The notes: a model not told the origin generated them from the sequence alone. A stretch of 64,000 bases of DNA from Bacteroidota bacterium (GCA_026391455.1 JAPLEH010000070.1:62001-126000), one strand, 5' to 3'. Counted from the stretch's first letter, positions 25,410 through 35,393 are shown. Numbers and translations: made by a program.

Positions 25410-26357
25410 TTATTCTTTGCTGATGCTGACTTTAAAGAGGGTGCTGGTTCCGTTGTCGTTATCGGCTGCCAATAGCAGGTCGAGGAACCCTGTGCTTTCT
25501 TTCATGATGCAAACGGATTCGATTTTCTGTCCTTTGAACCGATGATCCACTTCTTCCAGGTCAATGATGATATCCGGGTTAACGGCACTCCATCTTTTTT
25601 TTCCTGAAATGTTTTTAATCATCCAGAGGTAGCTTTTTCCGATAGCGCCATCATCCATTGCATTGCGGGTGTCTTCGGTGGAAACAGTGAGCAACAGGCG
25701 GTCTGACTGGCGGGCATAGGCCATACCGGACACACCGTTGAATACGGTACTGTCTTGCTGTACGCCAAGAAAAAGGGCCGTGATAGGAGCATGCGCTTGC
25801 TTTTCCCAAAAAAGAGGATGGGTAAATATCAATTGGTTTTTAGGGTATCCTTTACTGCCCCGGTTGGAGAGTAATTGGTAGCCGGGTATGGCGCAGGAGC
25901 CTTCAAGATTCAGTACGTGGATATTATTGGCCTTCAGGCGGGCGTAAAATGTATCCAGTTGAATACTATCTTTTTGATGGGTTTGCGGATCGATGAGCCA
26001 GGCGGTATTGCGGTAGGGGTCTTTGGAGCCGGACCCCATCAGGAGTAATTTATTATCAGCGGTGAGGGTGATCGATTCCAGGTCAGCTTTCCGGTCTTTG
26101 GGAATTCTTTTCTCCGGAAAATCGTACAAACGAATGGAATCTTTGATCGCCAGATTGCTGTCGAGTATCAGCAGTTGATTGGCATCATCGCCGATGATGA
26201 ACAGTTGTCCGTTTACGTACTCCATGCCGGAGGCAGAAGGGTAGTGGTCCAGTGTTTTTACTTCTTTGAGCATATGATGGTTGCCGCAGGCGGTGAAAAA
26301 AAATTGTATCGCTAGTAAAAAGGCCAGCAAGCAGCAAGTATATACGATTTTACTCAT
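25410..26357 (-). CDS. Lipoprotein, DUF6929-like beta-propeller
   Basis: 315 residues. An N-terminal lipobox 'FFTAC' gives a lipoprotein with the lipidated Cys near residue 24. The mature protein has repeated motifs typical of propeller blades ('GQLFIIGDDANQLLILD', 'ADNKLLLMGSGSKD', 'RLLLTVSTEDT') and ends in 'STLFKVSISK'. It resembles DUF6929 proteins, whose role is unknown. Its start overlaps the end of the PIN-domain gene by 8 bases, so the PIN pair and this gene probably form one operon. The assignment to DUF6929 is from memory of the family pattern. Confidence 0.72.
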   Translation of the reverse strand: MSKIVYTCCLLAFLLAIQFFFTACGNHHMLKEVKTLDHYPSASGMEYVNGQLFIIGDDANQLLILDSNLAIKDSIRLYDFPEKRIPKDRKADLESITLTADNKLLLMGSGSKDPYRNTAWLIDPQTHQKDSIQLDTFYARLKANNIHVLNLEGSCAIPGYQLLSNRGSKGYPKNQLIFTHPLFWEKQAHAPITALFLGVQQDSTVFNGVSGMAYARQSDRLLLTVSTEDTRNAMDDGAIGKSYLWMIKNISGKKRWSAVNPDIIIDLEEVDHRFKGQKIESVCIMKESTGFLDLLLAADNDNGTSTLFKVSISKE

Positions 26358-26853
26358 AGAGATTCATAAGTAGTGTAAAATTTATGACATCATACCCTTT
26401 TGATGAAATTAAATGGTATAAACTGAGATCATCGGTCAGTACTAATGAATTTTGTTTCGCCAGATTTAAAACACCTGCATCAGCAATCCCAAATTTATAA
26501 AATGCATTGGTATCATCATTAATAATTTGCAAAGACATGGTATTGTCTTCTTTGAGTTTTTCAGTTAAAGATGCGAGGAATCGAAAAATTTGATAATCCG
26601 ACCGTAGGTTTAATGAATCTGATAGGTTGCATAACTCGGTGAGGATGTGTGGAGTGATCAGGATTTTATCAGTAAAAAGACTTATTAACTTTGTGAGCGT
26701 GCTATAATCTTCCTTAGAAAATTTTTTGAGCCTGTTGAAGTTTTGAATCAAATTATTATTGAAACTTCCAATAATGAATAGCAACATTAAATTCGTATCG
26801 ATCAGCAGACCCTTATATTTATTGCGCTTATTTAGGATCTGCTCAAGCGTCAT
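26350..26853 (-). CDS. PIN-domain protein, possible VapC-like toxin
   Basis: 167 residues. Acidic residues fit a PIN RNase site: D19 in 'LLIDTN', E73 in 'LTELCN', D125 in 'GIADAGVL', and D141/D142 in 'LTDD'. PIN domains of this layout cut single-stranded or structured RNA with Mg or Mn. It starts with an ATGA overlap with the small gene upstream, the typical layout of a toxin-antitoxin pair. It is somewhat longer than a classic VapC (about 130-140 residues) because of an insertion between the first Asp and the Glu. Function as a toxin is inference. Confidence 0.75.
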   Translation of the reverse strand: MTLEQILNKRNKYKGLLIDTNLMLLFIIGSFNNNLIQNFNRLKKFSKEDYSTLTKLISLFTDKILITPHILTELCNLSDSLNLRSDYQIFRFLASLTEKLKEDNTMSLQIINDDTNAFYKFGIADAGVLNLAKQNSLVLTDDLSLYHLISSKGYDVINFTLLMNLYE

Positions 26854-27119
26854 TCATTAAAAAGCCTCATTTTTACAGATTTCAAATCCCCTGTGTTTGA
26901 ATCCAGTTGAACCACCTTGTATTTTTTTTTGTCTTTTTTGAGAATGTTTGCATAAGGGATCGGGGAGGAGTTTGAGTCGTCTGCTATGGCTATAGTGATC
27001 AGCCAATATTTACTGTCATCCGTTATTTCAACTTCTTCAACCCCAAAAATCTGTGATTGTTCAAACAACATGGCAATGTAATTAATCGCCTTACTGGTCG
27101 CTTCTTTTACTGGTATCAT
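26850..27119 (-). CDS. Small partner of the PIN protein, possible antitoxin
   Basis: 89 residues, cytoplasmic. The N-terminal half begins MIPVKEATSKAINYIAMLFE (a helix) and continues with strands 'YWLITIAIAD'. The C-terminal half has basic residues and 'DLKSVKMRL'. No DNA-binding motif of the AbrB, RHH or Phd types is evident, so it is not a recognised antitoxin. Its stop overlaps the PIN gene start by 4 bases, which suggests translational coupling. It resembles the small beta-rich proteins sometimes placed upstream of PIN genes in Bacteroidota, but I cannot name a family. Confidence 0.6.
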   Translation of the reverse strand: MIPVKEATSKAINYIAMLFEQSQIFGVEEVEITDDSKYWLITIAIADDSNSSPIPYANILKKDKKKYKVVQLDSNTGDLKSVKMRLFNE

Positions 27120-27131
27120 AGTGCCACAAAA

Positions 27132-27644
27132 TTAATCAAATTTATTCTCCCATCCCGCCTGTTTCAGCTTCTCTACTTTTTCAATCACTTCATTATTGAG
27201 AGAGTTTTTATAAGCAGCTACGGTATCGGCAATAGCGCTGTCGGCTGTGCCCAATATTTCTGCTGCGAGTATGCCGGCATTTTTAGCTGCATTCAACGCA
27301 ACGGTACCTACTGGTACGCCATTCGGCATTTGAAGGATAGATAAAACAGAATCCCATCCGTCAATGGAATTGGATGACTTGATGGGGACGCCAATCACAG
27401 GCAATACAGTTACCGAAGCTACCATGCCCGGCAGATGTGCGGCACCGCCGGCTCCGGCTATGATCACTTTCAATCCGCGCTCACGGGCCGTTTGCGCATA
27501 TTCGATCATACGATGCGGGGTGCGGTGTGCTGATACTACGGTTACCTCATGCGGGATGCCAAATTGTTTTAAAATATCAGCAGCAGCCTGCATCACGTTC
27601 AGATCACTGTCACTGCCCATTATGATTCCAACGATAGGGTCCAT
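27132..27644 (-). CDS. purE: N5-carboxyaminoimidazole ribonucleotide mutase PurE
   Basis: 170 residues with the chosen start [11 protein letters not shown] longer reading begins 7 codons upstream (MWLKTAN) but would start before a -7-like box (TTTCTTTG on the minus strand near 27655-27662), so the shorter start is preferred. 'GSDSDLNVM' and 'SAHRTPHRM' are the PurE signature motifs. The enzyme converts N5-CAIR to CAIR in purine synthesis in the cytoplasm. purK, which supplies its substrate, lies about 6 kb upstream on the same strand, beyond an RND efflux operon. The length is the usual one for class I PurE. Confidence 0.93.
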   Translation of the reverse strand: MDPIVGIIMGSDSDLNVMQAAADILKQFGIPHEVTVVSAHRTPHRMIEYAQTARERGLKVIIAGAGGAAHLPGMVASVTVLPVIGVPIKSSNSIDGWDSVLSILQMPNGVPVGTVALNAAKNAGILAAEILGTADSAIADTVAAYKNSLNNEVIEKVEKLKQAGWENKFD

Positions 27645-27690
27645 GTTTGCGGTTTTAAGCCACAAAGAAAAGCTAAAAATGGGAAACCCG

Positions 27691-29004
27691 CTATTTTACC
27701 AAATCGCCTTTCAGCCGGAGCAATTCGGTCTCCGACACTTTGGTATTATACCGGGCCGTAATAAGGCGTGTATAAGCGTCCTGCAGGCTTTTTTCCGCTT
27801 CCTTGAGTTGAATGAGCGTAGTGGAATTGAGTTTATAAACCTGAAACACGATGCTTACATTTTCTTTAGCCAGCAAAATATTTTCCTCTTCCAATGCCAG
27901 GGCTTTTTTCTGTTGTTCATATTCCAGAAATGCGTTCACCACTGCCAGATTGAGTTGTGATTGCTGATTTTCCAGGATCAATTGCTGGTTCCTGATATCC
28001 AGTTCTGCCTGTTTGATCTGTCGCTTATTGTTGAAATTATTTAAAATGGGAATGCTGGCCGTAAGCCCATAATTCAATCCTTTGCTCTGGCTGAATAAGG
28101 GAGAAAAGGGGTTGATGACTGTCTGATTATTGGTACGTGAGAAATTATAAACCGAATTGAAGGATACCGTTGGCCAGCGTTCTGCTTTCCGTTCTTTCAA
28201 TGTAAGGTGGGCAATGGAAATATTCTTTTGGGTGATCAGTAATGCAGGATTCGTAGTGAGCAATCCGTTTTGAATATCTCCCAGCGATATGGCTTTTTGG
28301 ATGGGAATGGAATCGGCCACCTCATAGGGTGGAGTATCTTTCACATTCATGGCCTGGTTTAGTTGCTCTTTCAATTGGGCGATCAATGTTTGCTGCTCGA
28401 GTTGCAGGGCTTTTTGCGCATTGTTGTCCACTTTGCTCTGCAATACGTCCGGTTTTGCTCCCACGCCAATATCCAGTTTGTATTGGGCCAGCTTCACTCG
28501 TTCCTGACTGAGCGACATTTGTTCTTCCACTGCTTTGAGCAATTGTTTTTGCCGTACGATATTGTAATAGGTAGTGATAACCGTGGCAATGGTATTGATC
28601 ACCTGGTTTTTAATGCCCAATTCGCCCAGCTTGATGAATTCTGCTGCCTTATCGCGGGTGGCAAACATTTTCATACCATCGAATAAGGTCCAGTTAAGAT
28701 TCAATGCTGCATTAATATTATTGGAGCGAATCCCATTTTGCTGCCGTTTACTTCCGTCGGCCAGGGTTTGCCGTTGATTGCTGGTATTCCAGGTGGTGCC
28801 AACCGTACCATTCACCCTGGGTAAAAAGACCGCATTGCGGTACGAATAATCGAGGGCTGCCACAGCCGAATCATTTTTGGACAACTGTATATCGTAATTA
28901 TTTTTCAGGGCAGTCGCAATGGCTTCTTCGAGCGGAAGCTGCCGTTGCGCAGTTGCCTGCAATGCGCTCAACAAAATGATAAGGGACAAAAAATACTTAC
29001 TCAT
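27691..29004 (-). CDS. TolC-family outer membrane efflux protein
   Basis: 437 residues, with a signal peptide ending in 'LQATAQ' (residue 20). Two repeated halves of long helices and short strands follow, typical of the outer-membrane factor of tripartite pumps ('[14 protein letters not shown]', '[20 protein letters not shown]'). It forms a trimeric channel through the outer membrane that docks on the RND pump. The gene is the last of a three-gene operon on the minus strand: adaptor, RND permease, then this gene, with a 9-base gap to the permease. Substrate cannot be predicted. Confidence 0.92.
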   Translation of the reverse strand: MSKYFLSLIILLSALQATAQRQLPLEEAIATALKNNYDIQLSKNDSAVAALDYSYRNAVFLPRVNGTVGTTWNTSNQRQTLADGSKRQQNGIRSNNINAALNLNWTLFDGMKMFATRDKAAEFIKLGELGIKNQVINTIATVITTYYNIVRQKQLLKAVEEQMSLSQERVKLAQYKLDIGVGAKPDVLQSKVDNNAQKALQLEQQTLIAQLKEQLNQAMNVKDTPPYEVADSIPIQKAISLGDIQNGLLTTNPALLITQKNISIAHLTLKERKAERWPTVSFNSVYNFSRTNNQTVINPFSPLFSQSKGLNYGLTASIPILNNFNNKRQIKQAELDIRNQQLILENQQSQLNLAVVNAFLEYEQQKKALALEEENILLAKENVSIVFQVYKLNSTTLIQLKEAEKSLQDAYTRLITARYNTKVSETELLRLKGDLVK

Positions 29005-29013
29005 GGTTATCAG

Positions 29014-32000
29014 TTATACGTGGGCCTCGGCCTTTTCTGCTGTTTGTTTTTCCGGATGAATATATTCGTCGACCGGGTTCTTTTTCTTTTTGGTGGATAA
29101 GAATGAATACATGGCTGGTATCACAAAGAGGGTCAGGATCAAAGAGAACAGAATACCTCCTACGATCACCAAACCGAGCGGTATGCGGCTGGTAGAAGAG
29201 GCACCCAGCGACAATGCCAGTGGCAAGGCACCCAAGGCCATGGCGAGGCTGGTCATAAGAATAGGGCGCAAACGCTGTGTAGCGGAATAGATCGCGGCTT
29301 CATATTTGCTCATGCCCTTTTCCTGGTTTTGATTGGCAAATTCTACAATTAGGATTCCATTTTTTGTTACCAGTCCGATCAGCATAATGATACCGATCTG
29401 TGAGAAAATATTGAGTGTTTGACCAAAGATCCAAAGGGTGAGCAACGCACCGGCAAATGCCAATGGAACGGTAAGCATGATGATCAGCGGATCGATAAAA
29501 CTTTCAAATTGCGCAGCGAGGATGAGGAAAATGAGCCCCAATGCAAGGAATAAAGCAAAGCTGGTATTGCTGCTGCTCTCTCTGAAATCGCGGGAAGAGC
29601 CGGAGAGGGAAGTGGTAAATGTATCATCCAGCAATCCCTTGGTGATTTTTTCCATTTCTACAATACCATCACCGATCGTTCTGCCGGGCTGCAAACCTGC
29701 AGAGATGGTGGCAGACTTATACCGGTTGAAATGGTAGATGGTCGGTGGTGTATTTGCTTCGGTTGTACTTACCAGGTTATCGAGCGAAATGAGTTCACCG
29801 CGATTATTGCGTACATACAGTGATTTCAGGTCATCCGGATCATCGCGGTCATCACGGGCTACTTGTCCCATTACCTGGTATTGTTTGCCCTCTTTGGTAA
29901 AATAACCGAGGCGCCGGTTGCTATATGCCAACTGCAATGTTTGTGAAATATCATTTACGCTCACACCCAATTGAGCTGCTTTCAGGCGTTCAATTTCCAC
30001 ACGCAGTTCCGGTTTATTGAATTTCAGGTCCACATCTGCATTCATCAGTACTTTACTTTGGCGGGCCTGTTCCAGAATTTTGGGAAGTATGGCAGTTAGT
30101 TTTTCAAAGTTATTATTCTGAATTACAAACGATACAGGCAAACCACCCCGGCGGTTCACTGATATGGTTTGTTCTTCGATCACCGAAGCCCGTCCTTCAT
30201 TGAATTTGGACAGGTTTTTATTCACCATGGCCACAATTTCTTTTTGTGTGCGCCTTCTGTCTGTGGGTGGTACAAGGGTTACCCGTACAAAGCCGGTATT
30301 GGCATTACCCGAGCCGGTGAATCCGGGTGCTGTTACACTCAGTACCACATCCCGCTCCCGTACAGAGTCCAGCATAAAATTATTCAAACGGCTTACATAG
30401 GTATCCATGGCATCGAAGGAAGTGCCTTCCGGTGCAGATAGTTGTAACCTGAATTGGCTCCTGTCTTCCATGGGCGCCAGTTCCGATTGAAGATTCTGGT
30501 AAATGAAGTATATCGAGAATCCACATGCAACAATGATGAACCAGGCTATTCTGCGAACATACATAAACCCACGGAGCATACGCTGGTAAGTATTTTCCAT
30601 CCAGCGGAAGAAGGGTTCCGTTTTATTATAGAACCAGGAATGTTTGTGTACATTTTTCCGGGAAAGTTTTACGTTCAGTACCGGTGTAAGGGTTAGCGAT
30701 ACAAAAGCAGATATCAATACAGCACCGGCCACCACAATGCCAAATTCGCGGAACAATCTTCCTACAAATCCCTGCAGAAAGATAATGGGAAGGAATACCA
30801 CCGCCAGTGTGATAGAGGTGGCGATTACGGCAAAGTAAATTTCTTTCGATCCTTCGAGGGCGGCCTGCCACTTGTTCATGCCCTTCTCCATTTTTTTATA
30901 GATATTTTCCGTTACTACAATACCATCATCCACCACCAGACCGGTAGCCAGTACAATGGCCAGCAGCGAAAGCACATTGATGGTAAAACCCATCAGGTAC
31001 ATGATAAAGAAGGCACCTATGAGTGATACGGGAATATCGATCAGCGGGCGGATGGCAATGATCCAATCGCGGAAAAAAGCGTAAATGATCATCACTACCA
31101 GCAGGAATGCGATCATGAGTGTTTCCTGTACCTCGAGAATGGATTTTTTGATGAAGCGGGTTTGGTCAAGTGCGATATTGATCCGGATATCTTTGGGTAC
31201 ATCTTTTTTGATCTGTTCAATACGCTTGTAAAATTCATCAGAAATCGATACATAGTTAGAGCCCGGCTGAGGAATGATGGCCAAAGCGATCATCGGTATT
31301 CCATCGCCTTTCAATACAGATTCTTCGTTTTCAGGACCCAATATTACATCGGCCACATCGCCGAGTGATACATCCGCACCATCCACATTTTTTACAATAA
31401 GGTTGCTGAATTCTTCCTCTGTATTCAATCTGCCGAATGTGCGAACAGTCAGTTCGGTGGAATTGCCGGAGATCTTTCCCGAAGGTAATTCCACATTTTC
31501 TCGAAGTAAAGCGGCCTGTACATCGCCGGCTGTAATTTTTTTAGCTACCAGTTGCGAAGGTTTGATCCAGATACGCATCGCATATTTTTTTTCGCCCCAT
31601 ATCTGTATTCCACTTACACCGGGAATGGTTTGCAACCGTTCTACGAGTACATTGTTGGCATATTCCGTCATCTGCAGCGGATTGCGGGTATCACTCTGCA
31701 GGGTCATGGACAGGATGGGGTCAGAACTGGCATCTGCTTTGGACACCACGGGCGGGGCGTCGAGGTCGGAGGGAAGGGAGCGTTGTGCCTGTGATACTTT
31801 ATCCCTTACATCATTGGCTGCTGTTTCGAGATCTTCGCCCAGGTTGAATTCCACGTTGATATTGCTGGTACCGTTGCTGCTGCTGGATGTAATGTTTTTG
31901 ATACCGGCAATCCCATTGATCGCTTTCTCTAGTGGTTCGGTGATCTGTGTTTCAATAATATCGGCATTGGCACCCGGGTAGGAAGTACGGACACTGATAT

Positions 32001-32130
32001 TGGGAGGATCAATTGCCGGATAATCCCGCACACCCAGAAATTTAAACCCGATAACACCGAAGACCACAATGATGATATTCATCACAATGGCAAGTACTGG
32101 TCTGCGTAAACTTAATTCAGAAATATTCAT
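29014..32130 (-). CDS. RND family multidrug efflux permease (HAE1/AcrB type)
   Basis: 1038 residues, the typical length. TM1 is at the start ('SLRRPVLAIVMNIIIVVFG') and the usual duplicated layout follows, with two large periplasmic loops. The proton-relay acidic pair is visible in TM4 as 'LVVDDGIVVTEN'. The porter-domain motif 'SYPGANADIIETQITEPLE' matches the AcrB family. The protein uses the proton gradient to export drugs or metabolites through the TolC partner. It is flanked by the adaptor gene upstream and the TolC gene downstream. The C-terminus is a short charged tail. Confidence 0.94.
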   Translation of the reverse strand: MNISELSLRRPVLAIVMNIIIVVFGVIGFKFLGVRDYPAIDPPNISVRTSYPGANADIIETQITEPLEKAINGIAGIKNITSSSSNGTSNINVEFNLGEDLETAANDVRDKVSQAQRSLPSDLDAPPVVSKADASSDPILSMTLQSDTRNPLQMTEYANNVLVERLQTIPGVSGIQIWGEKKYAMRIWIKPSQLVAKKITAGDVQAALLRENVELPSGKISGNSTELTVRTFGRLNTEEEFSNLIVKNVDGADVSLGDVADVILGPENEESVLKGDGIPMIALAIIPQPGSNYVSISDEFYKRIEQIKKDVPKDIRINIALDQTRFIKKSILEVQETLMIAFLLVVMIIYAFFRDWIIAIRPLIDIPVSLIGAFFIMYLMGFTINVLSLLAIVLATGLVVDDGIVVTENIYKKMEKGMNKWQAALEGSKEIYFAVIATSITLAVVFLPIIFLQGFVGRLFREFGIVVAGAVLISAFVSLTLTPVLNVKLSRKNVHKHSWFYNKTEPFFRWMENTYQRMLRGFMYVRRIAWFIIVACGFSIYFIYQNLQSELAPMEDRSQFRLQLSAPEGTSFDAMDTYVSRLNNFMLDSVRERDVVLSVTAPGFTGSGNANTGFVRVTLVPPTDRRRTQKEIVAMVNKNLSKFNEGRASVIEEQTISVNRRGGLPVSFVIQNNNFEKLTAILPKILEQARQSKVLMNADVDLKFNKPELRVEIERLKAAQLGVSVNDISQTLQLAYSNRRLGYFTKEGKQYQVMGQVARDDRDDPDDLKSLYVRNNRGELISLDNLVSTTEANTPPTIYHFNRYKSATISAGLQPGRTIGDGIVEMEKITKGLLDDTFTTSLSGSSRDFRESSSNTSFALFLALGLIFLILAAQFESFIDPLIIMLTVPLAFAGALLTLWIFGQTLNIFSQIGIIMLIGLVTKNGILIVEFANQNQEKGMSKYEAAIYSATQRLRPILMTSLAMALGALPLALSLGASSTSRIPLGLVIVGGILFSLILTLFVIPAMYSFLSTKKKKNPVDEYIHPEKQTAEKAEAHV

Positions 32131-32195
32131 GGGTCAATTGTCAATAGTGAAAGGTGAATGGTGGATATTTAACTTCCTTAAGGTTTATTCACCGT

Positions 32196-33263
32196 TCACT
32201 TTTTTGTTCCGTTAACGATCTTTCCGATTTGGATCTTCGCTTCAGGCCGTACACTCATAAGACCGGTAACTACAATTGTATCTCCGGCCTTTATGCCATC
32301 AATGATTTGTATTCGGGCGGAATCTCTTACTCCTGTAGTTACATCCGCAAAGATGGCCGTACCCCCTTTATATAAAATCACTTTCTTACCCCTTGCCTGT
32401 GGTAATATCGCCTGTGTGGGCACCAGCAATGCATTGGGATCAGGATCAAGACTGAGTTTTACTTTGGCAAATGCACCGGGTATCAGTGCCTCATCTCTTC
32501 CCATAATGGCGGCGCGCACGGTTAGGCTTCGGGTATTTTCCATCAGGTTGGCTTCTGTGGCCACCACTTTAGCGCCAAACTCTTTACTGGATCCATCGAT
32601 TTTAAACGAAACCAATTGACCGGTCTTCATCAGTCCTGAATATTTTTCAGGAACGGTGAAGTCCAGTTTCAGTTCATCGGTCTGGTTAATAACGGCAATA
32701 ACCGAAGCGGGTGTTACATAAGCACCGGGGCTTATTTTATTCAGACCAATCTTACCACTGAAGGGAGCACGCACAACTGTTTTTGCAATGCTGGTTTGTA
32801 AAATGCCGATGTCGGCTTTCAAACTGTTTACCTGCAACAGACTGATATCATAATCCTGCTGACTGATACCTTGTATTTTCAATAATTGAGCCTGCCGTTC
32901 TTCTGTTTTTTGTGCCAATGCCAGTTGCACCTGTATTTTGTTGAGCTGTGCCCGCAGATCGCCATCATAGAGTTTGGCGAGTACGGCACCTTTGCCCACA
33001 AATTTTCCTTCTACTACATTCAACTGTACGATACGGCCCGATGTTTCGGGATGTATTTCCCCCACTTCATTGGCTACTATACTGCCGGGTATTTCCAGGT
33101 TTTCCTGAAAAGGTTGTGGCATTACCACATAGCCATCCACCCGCATGGGAGGGGCTTTGGCACCGGATTGTTTTTGTACGGCCTCCGAATCCTTTTTCTT
33201 TCCGCCACAGGCAGATACAATTAATATGATAAAAAAAATGAATACGTATGGTAGTCGTCTCAT
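32196..33263 (-). CDS. RND efflux periplasmic adaptor (MFP) lipoprotein
   Basis: 355 residues from MRRLPYVFIFFIILIVSACG, whose 'IVSAC' is a lipobox; a longer reading would add 17 residues of nonsignal sequence. A TATCTTTA box on the minus strand (33301-33308) lies between the two candidate starts, which rules out the longer one. Beta-barrel and lipoyl motifs are visible ('IPGSIVANEVGEIHPETSG', 'VLAKLYDGDL', 'APFSGKIGLNKISPGAYV'), with a long helical hairpin between. The adaptor links the inner-membrane pump and TolC in the periplasm and is the first gene of the efflux operon. Confidence 0.9.
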   Translation of the reverse strand: MRRLPYVFIFFIILIVSACGGKKKDSEAVQKQSGAKAPPMRVDGYVVMPQPFQENLEIPGSIVANEVGEIHPETSGRIVQLNVVEGKFVGKGAVLAKLYDGDLRAQLNKIQVQLALAQKTEERQAQLLKIQGISQQDYDISLLQVNSLKADIGILQTSIAKTVVRAPFSGKIGLNKISPGAYVTPASVIAVINQTDELKLDFTVPEKYSGLMKTGQLVSFKIDGSSKEFGAKVVATEANLMENTRSLTVRAAIMGRDEALIPGAFAKVKLSLDPDPNALLVPTQAILPQARGKKVILYKGGTAIFADVTTGVRDSARIQIIDGIKAGDTIVVTGLMSVRPEAKIQIGKIVNGTKK

Positions 33264-33300
33264 GGTTTTGGGCTGTACTAGGGGTAATTTGTAAATGCAA

Positions 33301-33308
33301 TAAAGATA
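33301..33308 (-). promoter_or_regulatory. Putative -7 box of the efflux operon
   Basis: The minus strand reads TATCTTTA, one base from the TAnnTTTG consensus. It leaves a leader of about 30 bases before the lipoprotein start codon. Confidence 0.4.
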
Positions 33309-33403
33309 ACGCATTATCGCCTCTTTTGGACGTGAAAAAGACCCTGGCCTTTCGTACGTTGGCAGTGGCTTCGTACAGGCGGTAATTTAAAGTGACAGGT
33401 GGA

Positions 33404-34528
33404 TTAAGCTTTTGGTAGCAATGTGTGCTTTATCCGGTTGGACTGATGCAATAATTCCTGTTTTTCGTTGCTGAGTATAGTTACATGCCCCATTTTCCGA
33501 CCGGGGCGGGTTTCTTTTTTCCCATATAGATGGATGAAGGCATTTTCAATTTTGAGTACCTCTTCCAGACCTTCATACTTTACCGGACCGCTATGACCAT
33601 CTGTGCCAATGATATTGACCATGATGGAAGGAAGTATGGCATCGGTACTCCCCAACGGATAGTTGAGCATGATCCGCCAAAGCATATCAAATTGGGAGGA
33701 GTAGTGGGCCTCAATGGTATGGTGTCCACTGTTGTGTACACGCGGGGCCGTTTCATTTACCTGTACGTCCCCGTTTTTATCTATAAACATTTCTACGGCA
33801 AACAGGCCGGGCGATTTGAAATTACGGGCCACTGTGAGGGCAATGGCTTCTACCCGGTACAGGGTTTGTGTGCTGAGTTCGGCAGGACAAAGCTGGTAAT
33901 CCAATAAATTAAGGGTGGGGTCGAACAGCATCTCCACAGGTGGATAAAGGGCCGTAGCACCCGATTCGCTGATGGCCACTGTTTGTGCGATCTCTTTATG
34001 TATGTCCACCATTTTTTCCAATACAGCGGGTGCATCAAATCCTTTTGCAATATCAGCCTGTTCACGCAGCAACTGAACGCCCTTGCCATCGTAACCACCT
34101 TCTCCAATTTTATGCACAGCAGGTAAAAAGTCTGCATGCTGTGCCAGTTCTTCCCTGTTTTGTGTAATGATGAAGGGGGCGCCGGGTATCTGGTGTTGCT
34201 GATAATATTGTTTTTGAAGTATCTTATTTTTGATCGTTCGAAGTACGGAAGGCCGTGGGATTATTTTCAATCCTTCTGCTTCCAGTTTTTCGAGGGCCTC
34301 CACATTTACATTTTCGATTTCGATGGTGAGTACATCCACTTTTTTACCAAAAGTATATACAGCATCAAAATCCCGGATATCCCCCAATTCGAAATGATGG
34401 CATAGATGGGCGGCCGGACATTCAGCATCATTTTCCAGTACATAGGTTTCTACCGGATAGTTGGCTGCAGCTTGTAATAGCATTCTTCCTAATTGTCCTC
34501 CGCCGAGTATGCCTGCTTTTTTTATCAT
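33404..34528 (-). CDS. purK: N5-carboxyaminoimidazole ribonucleotide synthase PurK
   Basis: 374 residues from MIKKAGILGGGQLGRM. This Met is chosen because the Rossmann motif GILGGGQLGRM normally begins PurK, and because the start then lies 11 bases after the upstream gene; 18 extra upstream codons are unlikely. The ATP-grasp domain contains 'KIGEGGYDGKGVQL', and 'EMFIDKNGDVQVNETAPRVH' carries metal-binding acidic residues. The enzyme uses ATP and bicarbonate to make N5-CAIR from AIR. It is cotranscribed with the TPR membrane protein upstream. PurE is on the same strand 6 kb downstream. Confidence 0.93.
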   Translation of the reverse strand: MIKKAGILGGGQLGRMLLQAAANYPVETYVLENDAECPAAHLCHHFELGDIRDFDAVYTFGKKVDVLTIEIENVNVEALEKLEAEGLKIIPRPSVLRTIKNKILQKQYYQQHQIPGAPFIITQNREELAQHADFLPAVHKIGEGGYDGKGVQLLREQADIAKGFDAPAVLEKMVDIHKEIAQTVAISESGATALYPPVEMLFDPTLNLLDYQLCPAELSTQTLYRVEAIALTVARNFKSPGLFAVEMFIDKNGDVQVNETAPRVHNSGHHTIEAHYSSQFDMLWRIMLNYPLGSTDAILPSIMVNIIGTDGHSGPVKYEGLEEVLKIENAFIHLYGKKETRPGRKMGHVTILSNEKQELLHQSNRIKHTLLPKA

Positions 34529-34539
34529 GTGGGTGTTTA

Positions 34540-35283
34540 TCAGGGTAATTTTTTTAAAAGTTCTTTCGAGAGGCCGATCCATTGGTTATTGAATCTTCTT
34601 TCAGCAGCGCTGAGTTGGGGTATTTCTTCTGTTATTTCCCGCAATAATTGCCGGGCCTCGTCTATCCGGTTGTTTTTTTGCAGGAACAATGCATAATAAT
34701 ACCGGGCCTCAAAGTTAGAGAAGCGCCCTCTTAATCCCGTAAATTCCTGTTCGGCCATATCATCCCGACCGGTATAAGCCAGCGACATAGCGTAGAGGAT
34801 ATGTGCTTTCGAACGGGGGAATTGCGGTTGCTTATATATTTTCGGCGTAATGCCAACGATCTCCGCATATCTTTTTTCCGCATAATAGGCAGCGATCAAT
34901 TGCTTTATCGCGTATTCGTTTTCGGCAAAGGCTCCGGTGAGGCTATTCTCATAAAGGGGGATGGCCATACCGGGTTGACTGGCTTTGAGGTAAGCATCAG
35001 CCAGTGCGATCCGGTTATTGAACGTATCGGAAAAGCGAAGATTATCTTCCAGTTTACGGATGGTCCCCGACGGATTGAATATTTCACCCACGCCGGATTG
35101 TACCGAACGCATTTCGCGGTTGGTAAAGATTTCGGAGAAAAAATATACCACGGAGCCAATCAGGGGGAGAAACACAATCAGCCAGATCCATTTTTGCTGG
35201 TTGCCTTTACGCACACAGTGTATAACGCAGATGGCCTGCAGAATAACCATGGCTATATAAAAGTTGGTATCAAAAAAAAACAT
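34540..35283 (-). CDS. Membrane protein with PLDc_N-like region and TPR repeats
   Basis: 247 residues. Two membrane helices (about 4-24 and 32-50; 'WIWLIVFLPLIGSVVYF') resemble the PLDc_N membrane anchor seen in many Bacteroidota proteins. The remainder is a soluble domain of TPR-like helical repeats ('FNNRIALADAYLKASQPGMA', 'AHILYAMSLAYTGRDD'). The repeats are predicted to bind other proteins in the cytoplasm. It is upstream of purK with an 11-base gap, so it is probably cotranscribed. I know no functional link to purine synthesis. Confidence 0.7.
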   Translation of the reverse strand: MFFFDTNFYIAMVILQAICVIHCVRKGNQQKWIWLIVFLPLIGSVVYFFSEIFTNREMRSVQSGVGEIFNPSGTIRKLEDNLRFSDTFNNRIALADAYLKASQPGMAIPLYENSLTGAFAENEYAIKQLIAAYYAEKRYAEIVGITPKIYKQPQFPRSKAHILYAMSLAYTGRDDMAEQEFTGLRGRFSNFEARYYYALFLQKNNRIDEARQLLREITEEIPQLSAAERRFNNQWIGLSKELLKKLP

Positions 35284-35356
35284 GCAGCAGCAGGTATGGT
35301 TTTTGGCAGGCTCAAAAATAGGGATTTATCAGTTTATGGGCGGCGAAATAAGGCCC

Positions 35357-35389
35357 TTTACAACCATTATGAATTAAACTTTACCTTTG
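35357..35389 (+). promoter_or_regulatory. Putative promoter upstream of hppD
   Basis: TACCTTTG at 35382-35389 matches the -7 consensus. A TTTAC at 35357 could be a -33 region, at a distance near 20 bases. RNA from this promoter would start near 35395, giving hppD a leader of about 155 bases. Confidence 0.45.
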
Positions 35390-35393
35390 CATC

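Noticed and set aside
31274-31981. 235-codon ORF antisense to the RND permease
   Set aside because: No motif, and it is a shadow of a well-conserved coding frame.
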